64,000 nucleotides of DNA from Haemophilus haemolyticus (lineage in GTDB: Bacteria; Pseudomonadota; Gammaproteobacteria; Enterobacterales; Pasteurellaceae), in assembly GCF_001679045.1 (NCBI RefSeq), contig NZ_LYCK01000012.1:372001-436000 (forward strand), in the 5' to 3' direction. The translations under genes were made by a program, and so were the position numbers. Each line of letters begins with the position of its first letter. The first letter of the stretch is position 1. The notes under the pieces are model-generated. The model was not told where the DNA came from. It did not search any database and worked only from the letters and a program-made list of their open reading frames with translations. Below, one piece after another: positions 17,760-29,129 of the stretch.

Positions 17760-20624
17760 CTACAACGCTTCAATCGCCTTATACTGCTCTTGGATTTTTT
17801 CTAATCCAGATTGGTATTCCGCTTGTTTTTCACGTTCTTTCGCAATCACTGCTTCAGGTGCTTTAGCCACGAAAGCTTCGTTGCTAAGTTTGTTCTCGAT
17901 ACGTTTAACTTCATTTTGATATTTTTCAATCTCTTTAGTTAACCGAGCAAGTTCCGCTTCTTTATTGATAAAGCCAGCCATTGGCACGAGTAATTCAGCA
18001 TTGCCAACGAGTTTCGCTACCGCAAGTGGTGCAGTTTCATTTGCCGATAACACTTGAACGTTGTCTAATTTCGCCATGGCTTTTAAAAGAGCGGTCTGTT
18101 TTTCGAGAATTTTTGCATTTTCTGTGCTTAAATTACGGAATAACAGATCGAGGCCTTTGCTTGGTGGAATATTGCTCTCGGCACGGATGTTACGCACAGC
18201 AACAATTACTTCTTTAAGCCAATTGATCTCTGTTTCTGCTTCGGCATCAAACGCATTTTCTTCCACACGTGGGAAAGGTTGCAACATAATGCTGTCGGCC
18301 GTGATACCCATAAACCCTTTCACTTTTTGCCAAATTTCTTCGGTAATAAATGGAATAAGTGGATGTGCTAAACGTAATAATTTTTCTAACACGTGAACCA
18401 AGGTTTGGCTTGCCGCACGAATTTGTGCTGCATTGCCGTTGGCAAATACTGGTTTAGTCAATTCTAAATACCAGTCGCAGAATTGGTTCCAGGTAAACTC
18501 ATAAATCGCATTGGCACAAAGGTCGAAACGATATTGGCTTAATGAATTACGGAAAGTTTCCACTGTGCGATTGAATTCTGATTGAATCCAACGATCAGCT
18601 AATGAGAATTCGATCTCGCCTTCGCTTAAATCTAATTTTTCATTCGTTAAGACGAAACGGCTTGCATTCCACAATTTGTTACAGAAGTTGCGGTAGCCCT
18701 CTAAACGTTTCATATCCCAGTTAATATCGCGACCGTTTGAAGCCAATGCAGCTAATGTGAATCGCAATGCGTCTGTACCGTGAGCGGCAATGCCGTCCAC
18801 AAATTCTTTGCGCGTTGCTTTAGCAATTTTCTCTGCTAATTGCGGCTGCATCATGTTGCCAGTGCGTTTTTCAAGTAAATCTTCAAGGCTAATACCGTCA
18901 ATCATATCGATTGGGTCAAGTACGTTACCTTTTGATTTCGACATTTTTTGACCTTGCTCATCACGGATTAAGCCCGTTACGTACACGGTTTTGAATGGTA
19001 CTTGTGGTTTGCCGTTTTCATCTTTTACGAAGTGCATCGTAAACATAATCATACGCGCAACCCAGAAGAAGATGATGTCAAAGCCAGTAATCAACACATC
19101 CGTTGGGTGGAACATTTTGAGCTCTTTGGTTTGCTCCGGCCAACCTAAGGTAGAGAACGTCCACAAGCCTGAGGAGAACCACGTGTCTAACACATCTTCA
19201 TCTTGTTTGAGTTCAACCGCAGAATCTAAGTTATATTTTGACCGCACTTCTTCTTCGTTACGAGCCACATAAACGTTGCCTTCCGCGTCATACCACGCTG
19301 GAATACGGTGTCCCCACCAAAGTTGGCGAGAGATACACCAATCTTGAATATCACGCATCCAAGAGAAGTAAAGGTTTTCATATTGTTTCGGCACGAATTG
19401 GATTTCGCCGTCTTCCACCGCTTTAATCGCTACATCAGCAAGCGGTTTCACGCTTACATACCATTGATCTGTTAGCATTGGCTCAATCGGCACTCCGCCA
19501 CGGTCGCCATAAGGCACTTTCAAATCGTGTGGCTTAATTTCGTCTAATAAACCTAGCGCTTCAAAATCTGCCACAATTTTCTTACGCGCCGCAAAACGCT
19601 CTAAGCCACGGTAATCCTCAGGAATTGTTGCTTCATAACCCGCAAGTGGTTTGCCATCGGTGCCGATAATTTCCGCTTCATCACGAATATCCGCGTTTAA
19701 GGTTAACACGTTGACCATCGGCAAGCTGTGACGTTTACCCACTTCGTAGTCGTTAAAGTCGTGTGCAGGGGTGATTTTCACCACACCCGTACCAAATTCA
19801 CGATCCACATATTCATCGGCAATAATCGGAATTTCACGGTTTGCCAATGGCAGAACCACAGTTTTGCCGATTAAAGATTGATAACGCTCATCTTCAGGAT
19901 GCACTGCAACCGCTGTATCACCCAACATGGTTTCTGGACGCGTGGTTGCGACCACTAAATAATCTTTACCATCAGCGGTTTTCACGCCGTTGGCTAACGG
20001 ATAACGGAAATGCCAAAGGGAACCTTTGCTCTCTTTGTTTTCCACTTCTAAATCAGAAATCGCAGTGTGAAGTTTTGGATCCCAGTTTACTAAGCGTTTG
20101 CCACGGTAAATCAAGCCTTCTTCATGCAAACGAACAAACACTTCTTTTACCGCATTGGATAACCCCTCGTCCATGGTGAAACGCTCACGTTCCCAGTCGA
20201 TAGAGTTACCTAAACGGCGCATTTGTTGGCTAATTGTGCCACCGGAATAGGCTTTCCAATCCCAAATTTTGTTGATAAACGCTTCGCGACCATAATCATG
20301 GCGGGTTTTGCCTTCTTCTGCCGCAATTTTACGCTCCACCACCATTTGGGTTGCGATGCCCGCGTGGTCTGTCCCCGCTTGCCACAAGGTGTTATGCCCT
20401 TCCATACGATGAAAACGGATTAACGTATCCATTAAAGTTTGTTGGAAAGCATGCCCCATGTGTAGAGAGCCGGTTACGTTCGGAGGAGGAATCGCAATGC
20501 AATAGCTCGGCGCGTTTTCATTTTCAGACGGTTTAAAATAACCGCTCTCTTCCCAATGTTGATAAAGGGCTTGTTCTACCGCAGACGGATTAAAACGGTC
20601 TGCCATTTCGAATTTTTGTGTCAT
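17760..20624 (-). CDS. valS: Valyl-tRNA synthetase
   Basis: ValS charges tRNA-Val with valine. The 954-residue length is normal. The class I HIGH-type motif lies in [14 protein letters not shown] near residue 48 and the KMSKS loop in [10 protein letters not shown] near residue 555. The CP1 editing domain has [10 protein letters not shown] near residue 225. A C-terminal coiled-coil ([20 protein letters not shown]) ends the chain. The gene is transcribed with the ASCH-domain gene and holC upstream; the valS-holC pairing is common in gamma-proteobacteria. An AGAGAAA sequence serves as a weak ribosome-binding site. Confidence 0.97.
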   Translation of the reverse strand: MTQKFEMADRFNPSAVEQALYQHWEESGYFKPSENENAPSYCIAIPPPNVTGSLHMGHAFQQTLMDTLIRFHRMEGHNTLWQAGTDHAGIATQMVVERKIAAEEGKTRHDYGREAFINKIWDWKAYSGGTISQQMRRLGNSIDWERERFTMDEGLSNAVKEVFVRLHEEGLIYRGKRLVNWDPKLHTAISDLEVENKESKGSLWHFRYPLANGVKTADGKDYLVVATTRPETMLGDTAVAVHPEDERYQSLIGKTVVLPLANREIPIIADEYVDREFGTGVVKITPAHDFNDYEVGKRHSLPMVNVLTLNADIRDEAEIIGTDGKPLAGYEATIPEDYRGLERFAARKKIVADFEALGLLDEIKPHDLKVPYGDRGGVPIEPMLTDQWYVSVKPLADVAIKAVEDGEIQFVPKQYENLYFSWMRDIQDWCISRQLWWGHRIPAWYDAEGNVYVARNEEEVRSKYNLDSAVELKQDEDVLDTWFSSGLWTFSTLGWPEQTKELKMFHPTDVLITGFDIIFFWVARMIMFTMHFVKDENGKPQVPFKTVYVTGLIRDEQGQKMSKSKGNVLDPIDMIDGISLEDLLEKRTGNMMQPQLAEKIAKATRKEFVDGIAAHGTDALRFTLAALASNGRDINWDMKRLEGYRNFCNKLWNASRFVLTNEKLDLSEGEIEFSLADRWIQSEFNRTVETFRNSLSQYRFDLCANAIYEFTWNQFCDWYLELTKPVFANGNAAQIRAASQTLVHVLEKLLRLAHPLIPFITEEIWQKVKGFMGITADSIMLQPFPRVEENAFDAEAETEINWLKEVIVAVRNIRAESNIPPSKGLDLLFRNLSTENAKILEKQTALLKAMAKLDNVQVLSANETAPLAVAKLVGNAELLVPMAGFINKEAELARLTKEIEKYQNEVKRIENKLSNEAFVAKAPEAVIAKEREKQAEYQSGLEKIQEQYKAIEAL

Positions 20625-20665
20625 TTATTTTTCTCTTGGTTAGGTGCGAATTGTTGCACCGTTAA

Positions 20666-21634
20666 TTAAATTATCACTGTTGAAATTTTGAATTTTTCTG
20701 AAAAATCTTCTCTATTTTTCCATATAGAAAAGAATGGAATAATAACTTGTTCTACATCCATACCTAACATTTGTTCTCTTATAAAACTTTCGTTTAAATC
20801 AGAAATTGCAGGAATAATGCTAAATTCTGGAAGATGATTACAAAACAAAAATGAATAAATTTTATTTACTTTATTTGATTTTACATTTCTACATATATTG
20901 GCAATATTTATTTTAGACTGAACTAATAATTTTTCTAAAGAATCAACCCAATTTGACTGTACTAAGGCATTAACATTAGAATCTTTAAAATCAGATATAA
21001 AGTCCAAACAATCAATAACATCCCAATGAACGATGTTTGAGTTTGTTATGCAAGTAACTAGCATTTCTAAAGCAAAAATCGCTCGCTCTTGAGTAATAAA
21101 ATCTTTTTCTTGTATGAGCAAATTAAATTGCTTATTTTCATCAATCACTTCATCAGTGATAATAATTGTATTTATCTCATCTAGTTCATTTTCTAACTTT
21201 TTATATAAACCATCCTTATAGGGAAGAAAAACTAAATAAAAATCGCCTTGATAAGACTCTAAATTCAATCTTTGATAAAACGATTCTGAGTTATATTTCC
21301 CTTGACATACGATATAGAATGTTCCTATAGGAATTAATTTGAAAGAGAGAATAAAAAACTGCTCTTCGTTCGGATAAATCCCTCGAATCACCTCTTTTAA
21401 TTCTTCCAACCCCATATTCTCCTGCTTCGCATGCAGTTCCGTCAGTTCATCAAGGGTAATCGGCGAAACATTTAACACTTCAATCGTGCAGAAATATTGA
21501 TTATCTTCAAAGCGCCCCACACGTAAAATATCACCTGCTTTAAAATGGCTTTCAGATTTATCTCGAATGGTGATGGTTTTACGCCCTGCGAGAATATCGG
21601 CTTCAAAGCGTTGGTAAAAGGTAATGTCGTTCAT
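20666..21634 (-). CDS. ASCH-domain (YqfB-type N4-acetylcytidine amidohydrolase) fused to a 220-residue unknown domain
   Basis: Residues 1-101 are a clear YqfB homologue. E. coli YqfB is a 103-residue ASCH enzyme that hydrolyses N4-acetylcytidine. The remembered catalytic Lys, Thr and Glu correspond to K19 and T22 ([10 protein letters not shown]) and E72 (KQENMG), all present. Residues 102-322 (DNA 20666-21331) match nothing I recognise. They look like a soluble mixed alpha/beta domain, ending in [10 protein letters not shown] and a hydrophilic tail. This part looks more AT-rich than the YqfB part and has no uptake signal, so the fusion may be recent. The gene lies 3 bases after holC and upstream of valS, in one operon. 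Confidence 0.75.
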   Translation of the reverse strand: MNDITFYQRFEADILAGRKTITIRDKSESHFKAGDILRVGRFEDNQYFCTIEVLNVSPITLDELTELHAKQENMGLEELKEVIRGIYPNEEQFFILSFKLIPIGTFYIVCQGKYNSESFYQRLNLESYQGDFYLVFLPYKDGLYKKLENELDEINTIIITDEVIDENKQFNLLIQEKDFITQERAIFALEMLVTCITNSNIVHWDVIDCLDFISDFKDSNVNALVQSNWVDSLEKLLVQSKINIANICRNVKSNKVNKIYSFLFCNHLPEFSIIPAISDLNESFIREQMLGMDVEQVIIPFFSIWKNREDFSEKFKISTVII

Positions 21635-21637
21635 TTA

Positions 21638-22072
21638 TTAACCCACGTTTTCAGTAGAAAGATTCCAACCTTGCAGACGTAATTGTTTATAGCGTTCTCG
21701 AGCTTGTGTTTTTAAGGCATCATCTTTCGGTACAAAATCAATAATTTGGGTAAAACTATGGCTAAAATCTGGAATTTCTTGTTGCAAATTAATTAACACG
21801 TCACGGCGTTGTAAATTTCGTTTTCCAAGCCATGAAATCTCAATCGGCGTGGGATATTGTGTAGCTTCACCCGATAAATTATGCGGAACAAATTCATTGG
21901 GATCTCGTTGCCACAAACGCTCGTCAATCTCTAGCGCTTGAGCCTCACTTTCACAGCTAATTAATACTTTTTTCCCTGATCGCCATATTGAAGCAGCAAG
22001 ATTACAGGCTATTTCTTCGACAGTTAACGTACAATCTTCCGTAAGAATGTAAAATTGCGCAGTTTTTGCCAT
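21638..22072 (-). CDS. holC: DNA polymerase III chi subunit
   Basis: Chi links the clamp loader to single-strand DNA-binding protein through SSB's C-terminus. The 144-residue product matches HolC: AQFYILTEDC at the N-terminus, DERLWQRDPNEFVPHNLSGE near residue 50, and PIEISWLGKRNLQRRDVLINL near residue 75. It is the first gene of the holC-ASCH-valS transcription unit. The ATG follows a GGGGC sequence. Confidence 0.93.
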   Translation of the reverse strand: MAKTAQFYILTEDCTLTVEEIACNLAASIWRSGKKVLISCESEAQALEIDERLWQRDPNEFVPHNLSGEATQYPTPIEISWLGKRNLQRRDVLINLQQEIPDFSHSFTQIIDFVPKDDALKTQARERYKQLRLQGWNLSTENVG

Positions 22073-22193
22073 TTTAGCCCCGTTATTTTCTCAATCTTGC
22101 CCTATAAAGAGGTTAAAATTTTAACGAAAAAACCCTAAAAAATAAATAATTAAATATACATTATTACAAATGCGTGAAAATCCACCGCACTTT

Positions 22194-22209
22194 TATGATC
22201 TATGTCACA
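22194..22209. promoter_or_regulatory. CRP-like site upstream of fumC
   Basis: TATGA-N6-TCACA matches the CRP consensus TGTGA-N6-TCACA at 9 of 10 positions. It lies about 105 bases before fumC and 120 before holC. The fumC orientation is more likely, with a CATAAC -10-like element at 22244-22249. A USS core (ACCGCACTTTT) adjoins it. Confidence 0.45.
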
Positions 22210-22306
22210 AAACTGATTTTTAACGTTTTTGTTACGTTCCACTCATAACTCTGAAGTGTTAAAATCAATCCAGTTTTAATTTTCATTCAATTCATAGGAG
22301 TACAGA

Positions 22307-23701
22307 ATGGCATTTCGTATTGAAAAAGACACAATGGGTGAAGTTCAAGTTCCAGCAGATAAATACTGGGCTGCACAAACTGAACGTTCACGCAATAACT
22401 TTAAAATTGGTCCTGCCGCATCAATGCCACATGAAATTATCGAAGCTTTTGGCTATTTGAAAAAAGCAGCCGCATTTGCTAATCATGATTTAGGTGTATT
22501 ACCTCTTGAAAAACGTGATTTAATTGCACAGGCTTGTGACGAAATTTTAGCAAATAAATTAGATGATCAATTCCCACTCGTTATTTGGCAAACTGGTTCT
22601 GGTACACAATCCAACATGAATGTGAACGAAGTGGTTGCAAATCGTGCTCATGTGCTAAACGGTGGAAAATTAGGTGAAAAATCTATCATTCATCCAAATG
22701 ATGATGTGAACAAATCACAATCTTCAAATGATACTTTCCCAACGGCAATGCACATTGCGGCATATAAAAAAGTAGTTGAGCACACCATTCCTTGTGTTGA
22801 ACGTTTACAAAAAACTTTTGCGGCAAAATCTGAAGCCTTCAAAAACGTGGTAAAAATTGGCCGCACTCACTTAATGGATGCAACGCCACTCACATTAGGC
22901 CAAGAATTTTCGGCTTATGCTGCTCAATTAGATTTCGGCTTAAAAGCATTAAAAAATACTCTTCCACATTTAAGTCAATTAGCATTAGGTGGCACAGCGG
23001 TTGGCACAGGTTTGAACACGCCGAAAGGCTATGATGTGAAAGTGGCAGATTACATTGCAAAATTCACCGCACTTCCATTTGTCACTGCAGATAATAAATT
23101 TGAAGCATTAGCCGCTCATGATGCGATTGTTGAAACTCACGGTGCATTACGTCAATTAGCAATGAGTTTATTTAAAATTGCAAACGATATTCGTCTATTA
23201 GCATCAGGCCCGCGTTCAGGAATTGGCGAAATTTTAATTCCTGAAAATGAACCGGGTTCATCAATCATGCCAGGTAAAGTCAACCCTACTCAATGCGAAG
23301 CGATGACAATGGTCTGCGCACAAGTATTTGGTAACGACACCACTATCGCATTTGTAGGCTCACAAGGTCACTTCCAATTAAATGTGTTCAACCCTGTAAT
23401 GATTGCAAACTTCTTACAATCTGCTCAATTATTGGGTGATGTTTGCGTATCTTTCGATGAACACTGTGCAGTGGGTATTGAACCAAACTATCCTCGAATT
23501 AAACAACAACTTGAAAATTCATTGATGTTGGTGACCGCACTTAATACGCATATTGGCTATGAAAACGCAGCTAAAATTGCAAAAACTGCACACAAAAATG
23601 GTACAACATTGCGTGAAGAAGCGATTAATTTAGGCTTAGTTTCTGCTGAAGATTTTGATAAATGGGTTCGCCCAGAAGATATGGTGGGTAGCCTAAAATA
23701 A
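22307..23701 (+). CDS. fumC: Class II fumarate hydratase
   Basis: FumC interconverts fumarate and malate without an iron-sulfur cluster, so it works under oxidative stress or iron limitation. The 464-residue product carries [16 protein letters not shown] near residue 100 and [18 protein letters not shown] near residue 185. The superfamily signature [15 protein letters not shown] lies near residue 318 and contains the catalytic Ser loop. An AGGAG ribosome-binding site precedes the ATG. It is monocistronic, with a terminator after it. Confidence 0.97.
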   Translation: MAFRIEKDTMGEVQVPADKYWAAQTERSRNNFKIGPAASMPHEIIEAFGYLKKAAAFANHDLGVLPLEKRDLIAQACDEILANKLDDQFPLVIWQTGSGTQSNMNVNEVVANRAHVLNGGKLGEKSIIHPNDDVNKSQSSNDTFPTAMHIAAYKKVVEHTIPCVERLQKTFAAKSEAFKNVVKIGRTHLMDATPLTLGQEFSAYAAQLDFGLKALKNTLPHLSQLALGGTAVGTGLNTPKGYDVKVADYIAKFTALPFVTADNKFEALAAHDAIVETHGALRQLAMSLFKIANDIRLLASGPRSGIGEILIPENEPGSSIMPGKVNPTQCEAMTMVCAQVFGNDTTIAFVGSQGHFQLNVFNPVMIANFLQSAQLLGDVCVSFDEHCAVGIEPNYPRIKQQLENSLMLVTALNTHIGYENAAKIAKTAHKNGTTLREEAINLGLVSAEDFDKWVRPEDMVGSLK

Positions 23702-23731
23702 TTCACCGTACAAATTAACATCAGTAATATT

Positions 23732-23761
23732 AAAGGCGAGTAAAATTACTCGCCTTTTTAC
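23732..23761 (+). terminator. Rho-independent terminator of fumC
   Basis: AAAGGCGAGTAA pairs with TTACTCGCCTTT, followed by a short T-run. Confidence 0.88.
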
Positions 23762-23828
23762 TCGTTTATCATTTGTTTTTTGATGCGGTTTGTTATAATC
23801 AACACAATTTTACTCACGGCAATTTATT

Positions 23829-24437
23829 ATGAAAATGAAATCCCTATTTGTGGCAATGATAACGTTTTTTTCTGCCGCACCTTTTGCTCATTGGCAACCC
23901 ATTGGAAATGCCGAATACACGTGGGGGCCGTTCCATGTTTATACCATTGGTTTATTTTCTGAAACGGGTACTTATCAAGAAAATGAACGCCCATTAATGC
24001 TCTCGTTCAAATATGAAAAACCCATTGAAGGGAAAAATTTTGCGATTACGCTTATTAAAGAAATCGAAACCTTAAAACTTAATGATGGCGATACTCAAAG
24101 CTGGCTTAAAGAAATGCAATCCACATTTCCGGATTTCTCACCAAACGACATTTTAAACTATATTGCTTTACCAGATAGAGGCTACTTCGTCTTAAATGAC
24201 ACTGTTTTGGAACACGATTTTGATGCTAAATTTAATCAAGCGTTTATCGGCATCTGGCTTGCACCGAATAGTACCTTCGCAAAACTTCAACCACAATTAT
24301 TAGGCAAAACGAAAAGCAATCATGAAGCGACAGAGTTTTATCTCAAACCTGAAATTGAATCCGTTGATGAACAAGATTCAATGCCTGAATTGCCGCCACA
24401 TTATTTATTAGATAATCAGAAAAAATCCGAAGGATAA
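23829..24437 (+). CDS. Periplasmic chalcone-isomerase-like protein
   Basis: This 202-residue protein has a signal peptide (KSLFVAMITFFSAAPFA) and a body resembling the bacterial chalcone isomerase-like family. The WGPFHVYTIGLFSETGTY segment near residue 32 and the MLSFKYEKPIEGKNFA segment are typical. YFVLNDTVLEHDFDAKFNQAFIGIWL fits the family's C-terminal part but is cited here only by position, about residues 119-144. Plant chalcone isomerase chemistry is not implied and the bacterial role is unknown. The protein ends in a hydrophilic Pro-rich tail. It has no operon partner. Confidence 0.7.
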   Translation: MKMKSLFVAMITFFSAAPFAHWQPIGNAEYTWGPFHVYTIGLFSETGTYQENERPLMLSFKYEKPIEGKNFAITLIKEIETLKLNDGDTQSWLKEMQSTFPDFSPNDILNYIALPDRGYFVLNDTVLEHDFDAKFNQAFIGIWLAPNSTFAKLQPQLLGKTKSNHEATEFYLKPEIESVDEQDSMPELPPHYLLDNQKKSEG

Positions 24438-24466
24438 ATTCAGTTTTTTATATTTTGAACCATAAA

Positions 24467-24520
24467 AAATACCTGTTTCCAAATAAATTTTATTATCAAG
24501 GAAACAGGTATTTATTATTT
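24467..24520. terminator. Bidirectional terminator between the chalcone-isomerase-like gene and rnm
   Basis: A 14-base-pair perfect stem (24467-24480 with 24500-24513) around an AT-rich loop, with A and T tracts on both sides. The flanking genes are convergent. Confidence 0.85.
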
Positions 24521-24537
24521 GAACATTCTCTATCTGA

Positions 24538-25362
24538 CTAAAATTTTTCCCAAACTGGGATGACGCCATCAACTAAATCTAAATTTTTTCCTAACTCTAC
24601 CCAACCACAAGGAAAATGAAAATCGGAGCCAACCGATCCCAGTAAATCAAATTCTTTTGCCCAACGAGCAAGAATTTGACGTTGATCTTTTGTCTGACCA
24701 CAATCCGCCATTTCCATTCCATCACCGCCCCAAGCCTTAAAATCGGTTATCAGCTTAAGCACCCATTTCCCCGTCATGTTATAACGTAATGGATGCGCAA
24801 TAATAGCTATACCGCCCGCGGCATGAATTGTCTCAATCGCTGTGGGAATATCTGTCCATTCAGCTTTGACAAATGCCGATTTTCCTTGCCCTAAATAGCG
24901 TTTAAAGGCCTGACCATCATTAGATACCTTACCAATCTGCACCAAATAACGTGCGTAATGAGCACGCGTCACTTCGCCATCGGCTAAAGCCTTTGCACCT
25001 TCATAAGCATTAGGAATCCCTGCTTTTTCTAATTTATCGCCAATTTCCACCGCTCTTTTTTCACGTAATGCTTTTTGGCTTTGCAAAAGTGCGGTCATTT
25101 TGAAATGAGTTTTATCGAAGTTTAATCCTACAATATGGATCCCTCGCCCTTCCCAATTTGTAGAAATTTCTACTCCAGTAATTAATTCAATGCCTACTTC
25201 TTTCGCTGCAGTCTCAGCTTCATCAATACCCGCAATCGTATCGTGATCACATAATGCCAGCACGTTCACGCCTTGCGCATAAGCACGATGCACTAATTCA
25301 GTTGGGCTCAATATCCCATCTGATGCTGTGCTGTGACAATGTAAGTCGTATTTTTTTGTCAT
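24538..25362 (-). CDS. rnm: PHP-domain 5'-3' exoribonuclease RNase AM (YciV/TrpH)
   Basis: The PHP phosphoesterase family member RNase AM removes short 5' segments from RNA and matures the 5' ends of ribosomal RNAs in E. coli; it also acts on 3',5'-bisphosphate nucleotides. The 274-residue product has metal-binding motifs DLHCHSTASDG near residue 6, CDHDTIAGIDEA near residue 38, GVEIS near residue 62, AHPLRY near residue 195 and GSDFHFP near residue 247. The start overlaps the pyrD stop by one base (TAATG), so they are translationally coupled. Confidence 0.9.
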   Translation of the reverse strand: MTKKYDLHCHSTASDGILSPTELVHRAYAQGVNVLALCDHDTIAGIDEAETAAKEVGIELITGVEISTNWEGRGIHIVGLNFDKTHFKMTALLQSQKALREKRAVEIGDKLEKAGIPNAYEGAKALADGEVTRAHYARYLVQIGKVSNDGQAFKRYLGQGKSAFVKAEWTDIPTAIETIHAAGGIAIIAHPLRYNMTGKWVLKLITDFKAWGGDGMEMADCGQTKDQRQILARWAKEFDLLGSVGSDFHFPCGWVELGKNLDLVDGVIPVWEKF

Positions 25363-26381
25363 TATTTAATATTTTTTACTAATTCTTTTACTAATTTTGG
25401 ACCGTGATAAATCAATCCTGAATAAACTTGTAACAACTCTGCGCCAGCCTCAATTTTCTCTTGCGCATTTTGCAAGCCATCAATGCCACCGCTACCAATA
25501 ATCGGAATCTGACCTTTCAGTTCTTGATGTAATCGCTTAATAATCTCGGTACTTTTATGCTGCAACGGCTTTCCACTTAATCCGCCTTGCTGTTCCGCAT
25601 TTTTCATCCCCATCACAGTATCACGAGAAATCGTAGTATTCGTTGCAATAACGCCATCCATTTTATGACGAACCAACGTATCTGCAATTTGCACTAATTC
25701 ACTTTCTGCTAAATCTGGTGCAATTTTTACCGCAATCGGCACATATTTATTGTATTGATTTGCTAAAACAGCCTGACGATCCTTGATGCTTCGCAATAAA
25801 TCATCGAAATAATCACCATATTGTAACTGACGTAAATCCGGTGTATTGGGTGATGAAATATTCACCGTAATGTAACCAGCGTAGTTATAGGCTTTGTTCA
25901 AACAGAAAATATAATCATCTTTGCCTTGTTCTAAAGGTGTGAATTTATTCTTACCAATATTAATGCCAATCACGCCTTTATAACGGGCGTTTTTCACATT
26001 TTCTATAAGATAGTCAATACCATTATTATTAAAGCCATTACGGTTAATAATGCCTTCAGCTTCAATCAAACGAAACTGACGTGGCTTTGCATTCCCATCT
26101 TGCGCAACGGGCGTGACAGTTCCTACTTCGAGAAAACCAAAACCTAATGCACCAAAGCCATCAATCGCATCGCCATTTTTATCTGCCCCTGCCGCCAATC
26201 CAATGGGATTAGGAAAATTCACTCCCATTACCGTTTTAGGAAAGCCTTTGGGAGCATGAATAATAGATTTTAAGATCGGTTGAAATAAAGGATTACCAGC
26301 TAATTTCAAGCATTGAATCGTAAAATTATGAGCCTTTTCAGCATCCATTTGGAAAATACCGTGACGGAATAATTGATACAT
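25362..26381 (-). CDS. pyrD: Dihydroorotate dehydrogenase (quinone), class 2
   Basis: PyrD oxidises dihydroorotate to orotate and passes electrons to quinone at the inner membrane, the fourth step of pyrimidine synthesis. The 339-residue length and the N-terminal membrane-associating helices ([20 protein letters not shown]) are class 2 features. FMN-site motifs [35 protein letters not shown] and IIGSGGI are present. The catalytic Ser lies in the NISSPNT loop region. It is followed by rnm in the same unit. A USS pair with one degenerate arm lies just upstream. Confidence 0.96.
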   Translation of the reverse strand: MYQLFRHGIFQMDAEKAHNFTIQCLKLAGNPLFQPILKSIIHAPKGFPKTVMGVNFPNPIGLAAGADKNGDAIDGFGALGFGFLEVGTVTPVAQDGNAKPRQFRLIEAEGIINRNGFNNNGIDYLIENVKNARYKGVIGINIGKNKFTPLEQGKDDYIFCLNKAYNYAGYITVNISSPNTPDLRQLQYGDYFDDLLRSIKDRQAVLANQYNKYVPIAVKIAPDLAESELVQIADTLVRHKMDGVIATNTTISRDTVMGMKNAEQQGGLSGKPLQHKSTEIIKRLHQELKGQIPIIGSGGIDGLQNAQEKIEAGAELLQVYSGLIYHGPKLVKELVKNIK

Positions 26382-26414
26382 ACTCGTTTATCTCTCGGGA
26401 TAGTTGACTGTAAG

Positions 26415-26441
26415 AAAGTACGGTCAATTTTACCGCACTTT
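26415..26441. repeat. Head-to-head uptake-signal pair with one degenerate arm
   Basis: AAAGTACGGT (one base off the consensus) faces ACCGCACTTT 7 bases away. It lies between the pyrD start and the metE terminator. The mismatch weakens the stem by one pair and probably also weakens DNA uptake from that arm. Confidence 0.7.
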
Positions 26442-26490
26442 AAAAGGAAGACTGCCTGTATTCTACGAGGAACAAAGATGATGTGCAAAT

Positions 26491-26519
26491 AAAAAACCGA
26501 ACCCAATCGGATTCGGCTT
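26491..26519 (-). terminator. Rho-independent terminator of metE
   Basis: On the minus strand CCGAATCC pairs with GGGTTCGG (one wobble) around a 4-base loop, followed by six T residues. Confidence 0.87.
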
Positions 26520-26561
26520 TAATTATGTTGTGTTTGATAATTATTCTTTCTGTATTATTAC

Positions 26562-28832
26562 TTACGCTAATTCCGCACGTAATTTTTTCGTTACATCCAC
26601 CATCACTTTTAATTGATCGATAGTTTCTGTCCAACCACGTGTTTTTAAACCGCAGTCTGGATTTACCCATAAGCGTTCTTTTGGAATTACTTTTAACGCT
26701 TTGCGTAATAAGTGTTCAATTTCACCTGCGGTTGGTACACGTGGGCTGTGGATATCATATACGCCTGGACCGATGTCATTCGGGTAGTTGAATTTCACGA
26801 AGGCATCTAATAATTCCATATCTGAACGTGAAGTTTCGATAGTAATCACATCCGCATCTAATGCAGCAATCGCTGGTAAGATGTCGTTAAATTCAGAGTA
26901 ACACATATGAGTGTGAATTTGCGTATCATCTTGCACGCCCATTGAGCTTAAACGGAATGCTTCGCCCGCCCATTGTAAGTATGCATCCCAATCAGCACGT
27001 TTAAGCGGTAGCCCTTCACGAATGGCTGGCTCATCGATTTGGATAACTTTAATGCCCGCCGCTTCTAAATCTAACACTTCATCAGATAATGCCACGCCGA
27101 TTTGTTTACATACGATTGAACGTGGAATATCGTTACGCACGAATGACCATTGTAAAATAGTCACAGGGCCGGTTAACATCCCTTTCATCACGCGGTTTGT
27201 TAAGCTTTGTGCATATTGTGACCAGCGGACTGTCATTGGCTCTGGGCGGGTAACATCACCGTAAATTACTGGTGGTTTTACACAACGTGAACCGTAGCTT
27301 TGTACCCAACCAAATTTGGTGAACGCGAAACCATCTAATAATTCCCCAAAGTATTCCACCATGTCGTTACGTTCCGCTTCACCGTGAACTAACACATCTA
27401 AATCTAATTCTTCCTGGCGACGTACCACATATTCAATTTCTTTTTTCATTGCCGCTTCGTAATCTGCAAGAGATAACTCGCCTTTTTTGAAACTTGCACG
27501 GGCGTGACGAATTTCAGTAGTTTGCGGGAATGAGCCAATGTTTGTAGTTGGTAAAAGCGGTAAATTTAACCAGGCATTTTGCTTAACAATACGTTCTGCA
27601 AATGGCGATTTACGTTGATCCGCACCTTTTGGCAAGTTTGCTAAACGCTCAGCCACTTCAGGACGATGAATTTCTTTTGAGGTTGCACGTGCATCTGCTG
27701 CCGCTTGGCTTGCATCTAATGCTGCTTGTACAGACGCTCTACCATGATTTAATGCTTGTTTTAATACGTTTAATTCTTCTACTTTTTGTAACGTGAACGA
27801 TAACCAGCTGTAAAGTGCGGTATTTTTTTCTTTTAATTGTACTTCCACTTCTAAATCAAATGGGGTGTGCAATAATGAACAGCTTGGTGCAATCCATAAA
27901 CGCTCGCCTAATTTTGCTTTTAATGGCTCTAATACATCTAACACTTTGTTTAAGTTTGCACGCCAGATATTACGGCCTTCAATCACACCAGCTGATAACA
28001 CTTTGCTGTAATCTTCAAATGCCGCTAACTGTTCTGGAGCACGCACTAAATCTAAATGCAAGCCCGCAACAGGTAAAGCTTTTAATAACTCAGCGTGTTC
28101 AGCAACGGAACCAAAATAAGTGGCTAACAATAATTTTGCATTCACTTTGCTTAATTCAGCATACACAGATTTATAGGCTTCAACCCATTCTGCTGGTAAA
28201 TCCAATGCTAGTGCAGGTTCATCAATTTGAATCCACTCCGCACCTTCAGCCACTAATGCGTTTAAGATTTCAACATAAACAGGCACTAATTGATTTAATA
28301 AATCGAAACGGTTAAACGCTTCACCTTTTTCTTTACCTAACCATAAGAATGTTAATGGGCCAACAATCACCGGTTTGAAGTTTAAACCTAATGCTTTTGC
28401 TTCACGGATTTGGTTTACATAATGTGCTGGATTAGCTTTGAATTGTGTATTTTTATGAAATTCTGGCACGAGATAATGATAGTTCGTATCGAACCATTTG
28501 GTCATTTCAATCGCAAATTGATCTTTGTTACCACGTGCAAGTTGGAAATATTGATCAAGGGTTAAATTTTGGCTATCAAAACCAAAACGAGCAGGAATTG
28601 CCCCTGTTGCCACTTGTAAATCTAAAATATGATCGTAGAACGTGAAATCGCCCACGGCAACGAAATCCGCATTCGCCGCTGCTTGATGTTTCCAGTTCTT
28701 TTCACGCAATGCTTTCGCTAAATCTAATAAATCTTGCTCTGCTAATTCTTTACGCCAATAACGTTCTTGTGCAAATTTTAATTCACGTTTTGCACCCACA
28801 CGAGGAAAGCCTAAAATATGTGATGTTGTCAT
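26562..28832 (-). CDS. metE: Cobalamin-independent methionine synthase
   Basis: MetE transfers a methyl group from methyltetrahydropteroyl-glutamate to homocysteine, making methionine without B12. The 756-residue product has the two-barrel layout. The N-terminal part starts [15 protein letters not shown]. The catalytic C-terminal barrel has [11 protein letters not shown] near residue 427. The zinc-site elements are [12 protein letters not shown] near residue 638 and [11 protein letters not shown] near residue 726. GGGAG lies 7 bases before the ATG. Two adjacent met boxes in the leader predict repression by MetJ. It is a single-gene unit. Confidence 0.97.
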   Translation of the reverse strand: MTTSHILGFPRVGAKRELKFAQERYWRKELAEQDLLDLAKALREKNWKHQAAANADFVAVGDFTFYDHILDLQVATGAIPARFGFDSQNLTLDQYFQLARGNKDQFAIEMTKWFDTNYHYLVPEFHKNTQFKANPAHYVNQIREAKALGLNFKPVIVGPLTFLWLGKEKGEAFNRFDLLNQLVPVYVEILNALVAEGAEWIQIDEPALALDLPAEWVEAYKSVYAELSKVNAKLLLATYFGSVAEHAELLKALPVAGLHLDLVRAPEQLAAFEDYSKVLSAGVIEGRNIWRANLNKVLDVLEPLKAKLGERLWIAPSCSLLHTPFDLEVEVQLKEKNTALYSWLSFTLQKVEELNVLKQALNHGRASVQAALDASQAAADARATSKEIHRPEVAERLANLPKGADQRKSPFAERIVKQNAWLNLPLLPTTNIGSFPQTTEIRHARASFKKGELSLADYEAAMKKEIEYVVRRQEELDLDVLVHGEAERNDMVEYFGELLDGFAFTKFGWVQSYGSRCVKPPVIYGDVTRPEPMTVRWSQYAQSLTNRVMKGMLTGPVTILQWSFVRNDIPRSIVCKQIGVALSDEVLDLEAAGIKVIQIDEPAIREGLPLKRADWDAYLQWAGEAFRLSSMGVQDDTQIHTHMCYSEFNDILPAIAALDADVITIETSRSDMELLDAFVKFNYPNDIGPGVYDIHSPRVPTAGEIEHLLRKALKVIPKERLWVNPDCGLKTRGWTETIDQLKVMVDVTKKLRAELA

Positions 28833-28869
28833 AATAACTCCCGTTTTAAAGTAATCTTCTTAATCATTT

Positions 28870-28885
28870 AGACGGCTAAACGTCT
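28870..28885. promoter_or_regulatory. MetJ operator of metE (two adjacent met boxes)
   Basis: AGACGGCT followed directly by AAACGTCT. Each differs from the met box AGACGTCT at one position, and MetJ needs at least two adjacent 8-base boxes. The pair lies 38 bases before the metE start codon, where bound repressor would block transcription. Confidence 0.8.
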
Positions 28886-28974
28886 GTACGGGTATAGAAT
28901 GCGCCATCTTAGTGTATTATGCAAACTTATTATTTTCAGGATTTGTATGAAATAAATTAATACTTAAACCGCGT

Positions 28975-29003
28975 ATAAAACAAAGGGGCATACTAAATGC
29001 CCC
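28975..29003 (-). terminator. Rho-independent terminator of pepN
   Basis: GGGGCAT, 5-base loop, ATGCCCC, then TTTGTTTT on the minus strand. The 126 bases between it and the pepN stop hold only a long 3' untranslated region with a degenerate USS. Confidence 0.8.
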
Positions 29004-29129
29004 AAAAACTATTGCAAAATTTACCGTACTTTTAACCATATTTTAAAGATTTGGCTTTAGGTGATTTCATTTTCAGCTGGCTACAAATTGTAGACAACTC
29101 ATTTCCTCTTTTACGCACATTTACGCCAC

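Noticed and set aside
17981-20536. Several plus-strand open frames across valS
   Set aside because: They are antisense shadows of the intact, conserved valS gene.
23829-24437. Flavonoid-type chalcone isomerase activity
   Set aside because: Similarity is to the bacterial exported family only; nothing in the neighbourhood suggests flavonoid chemistry.
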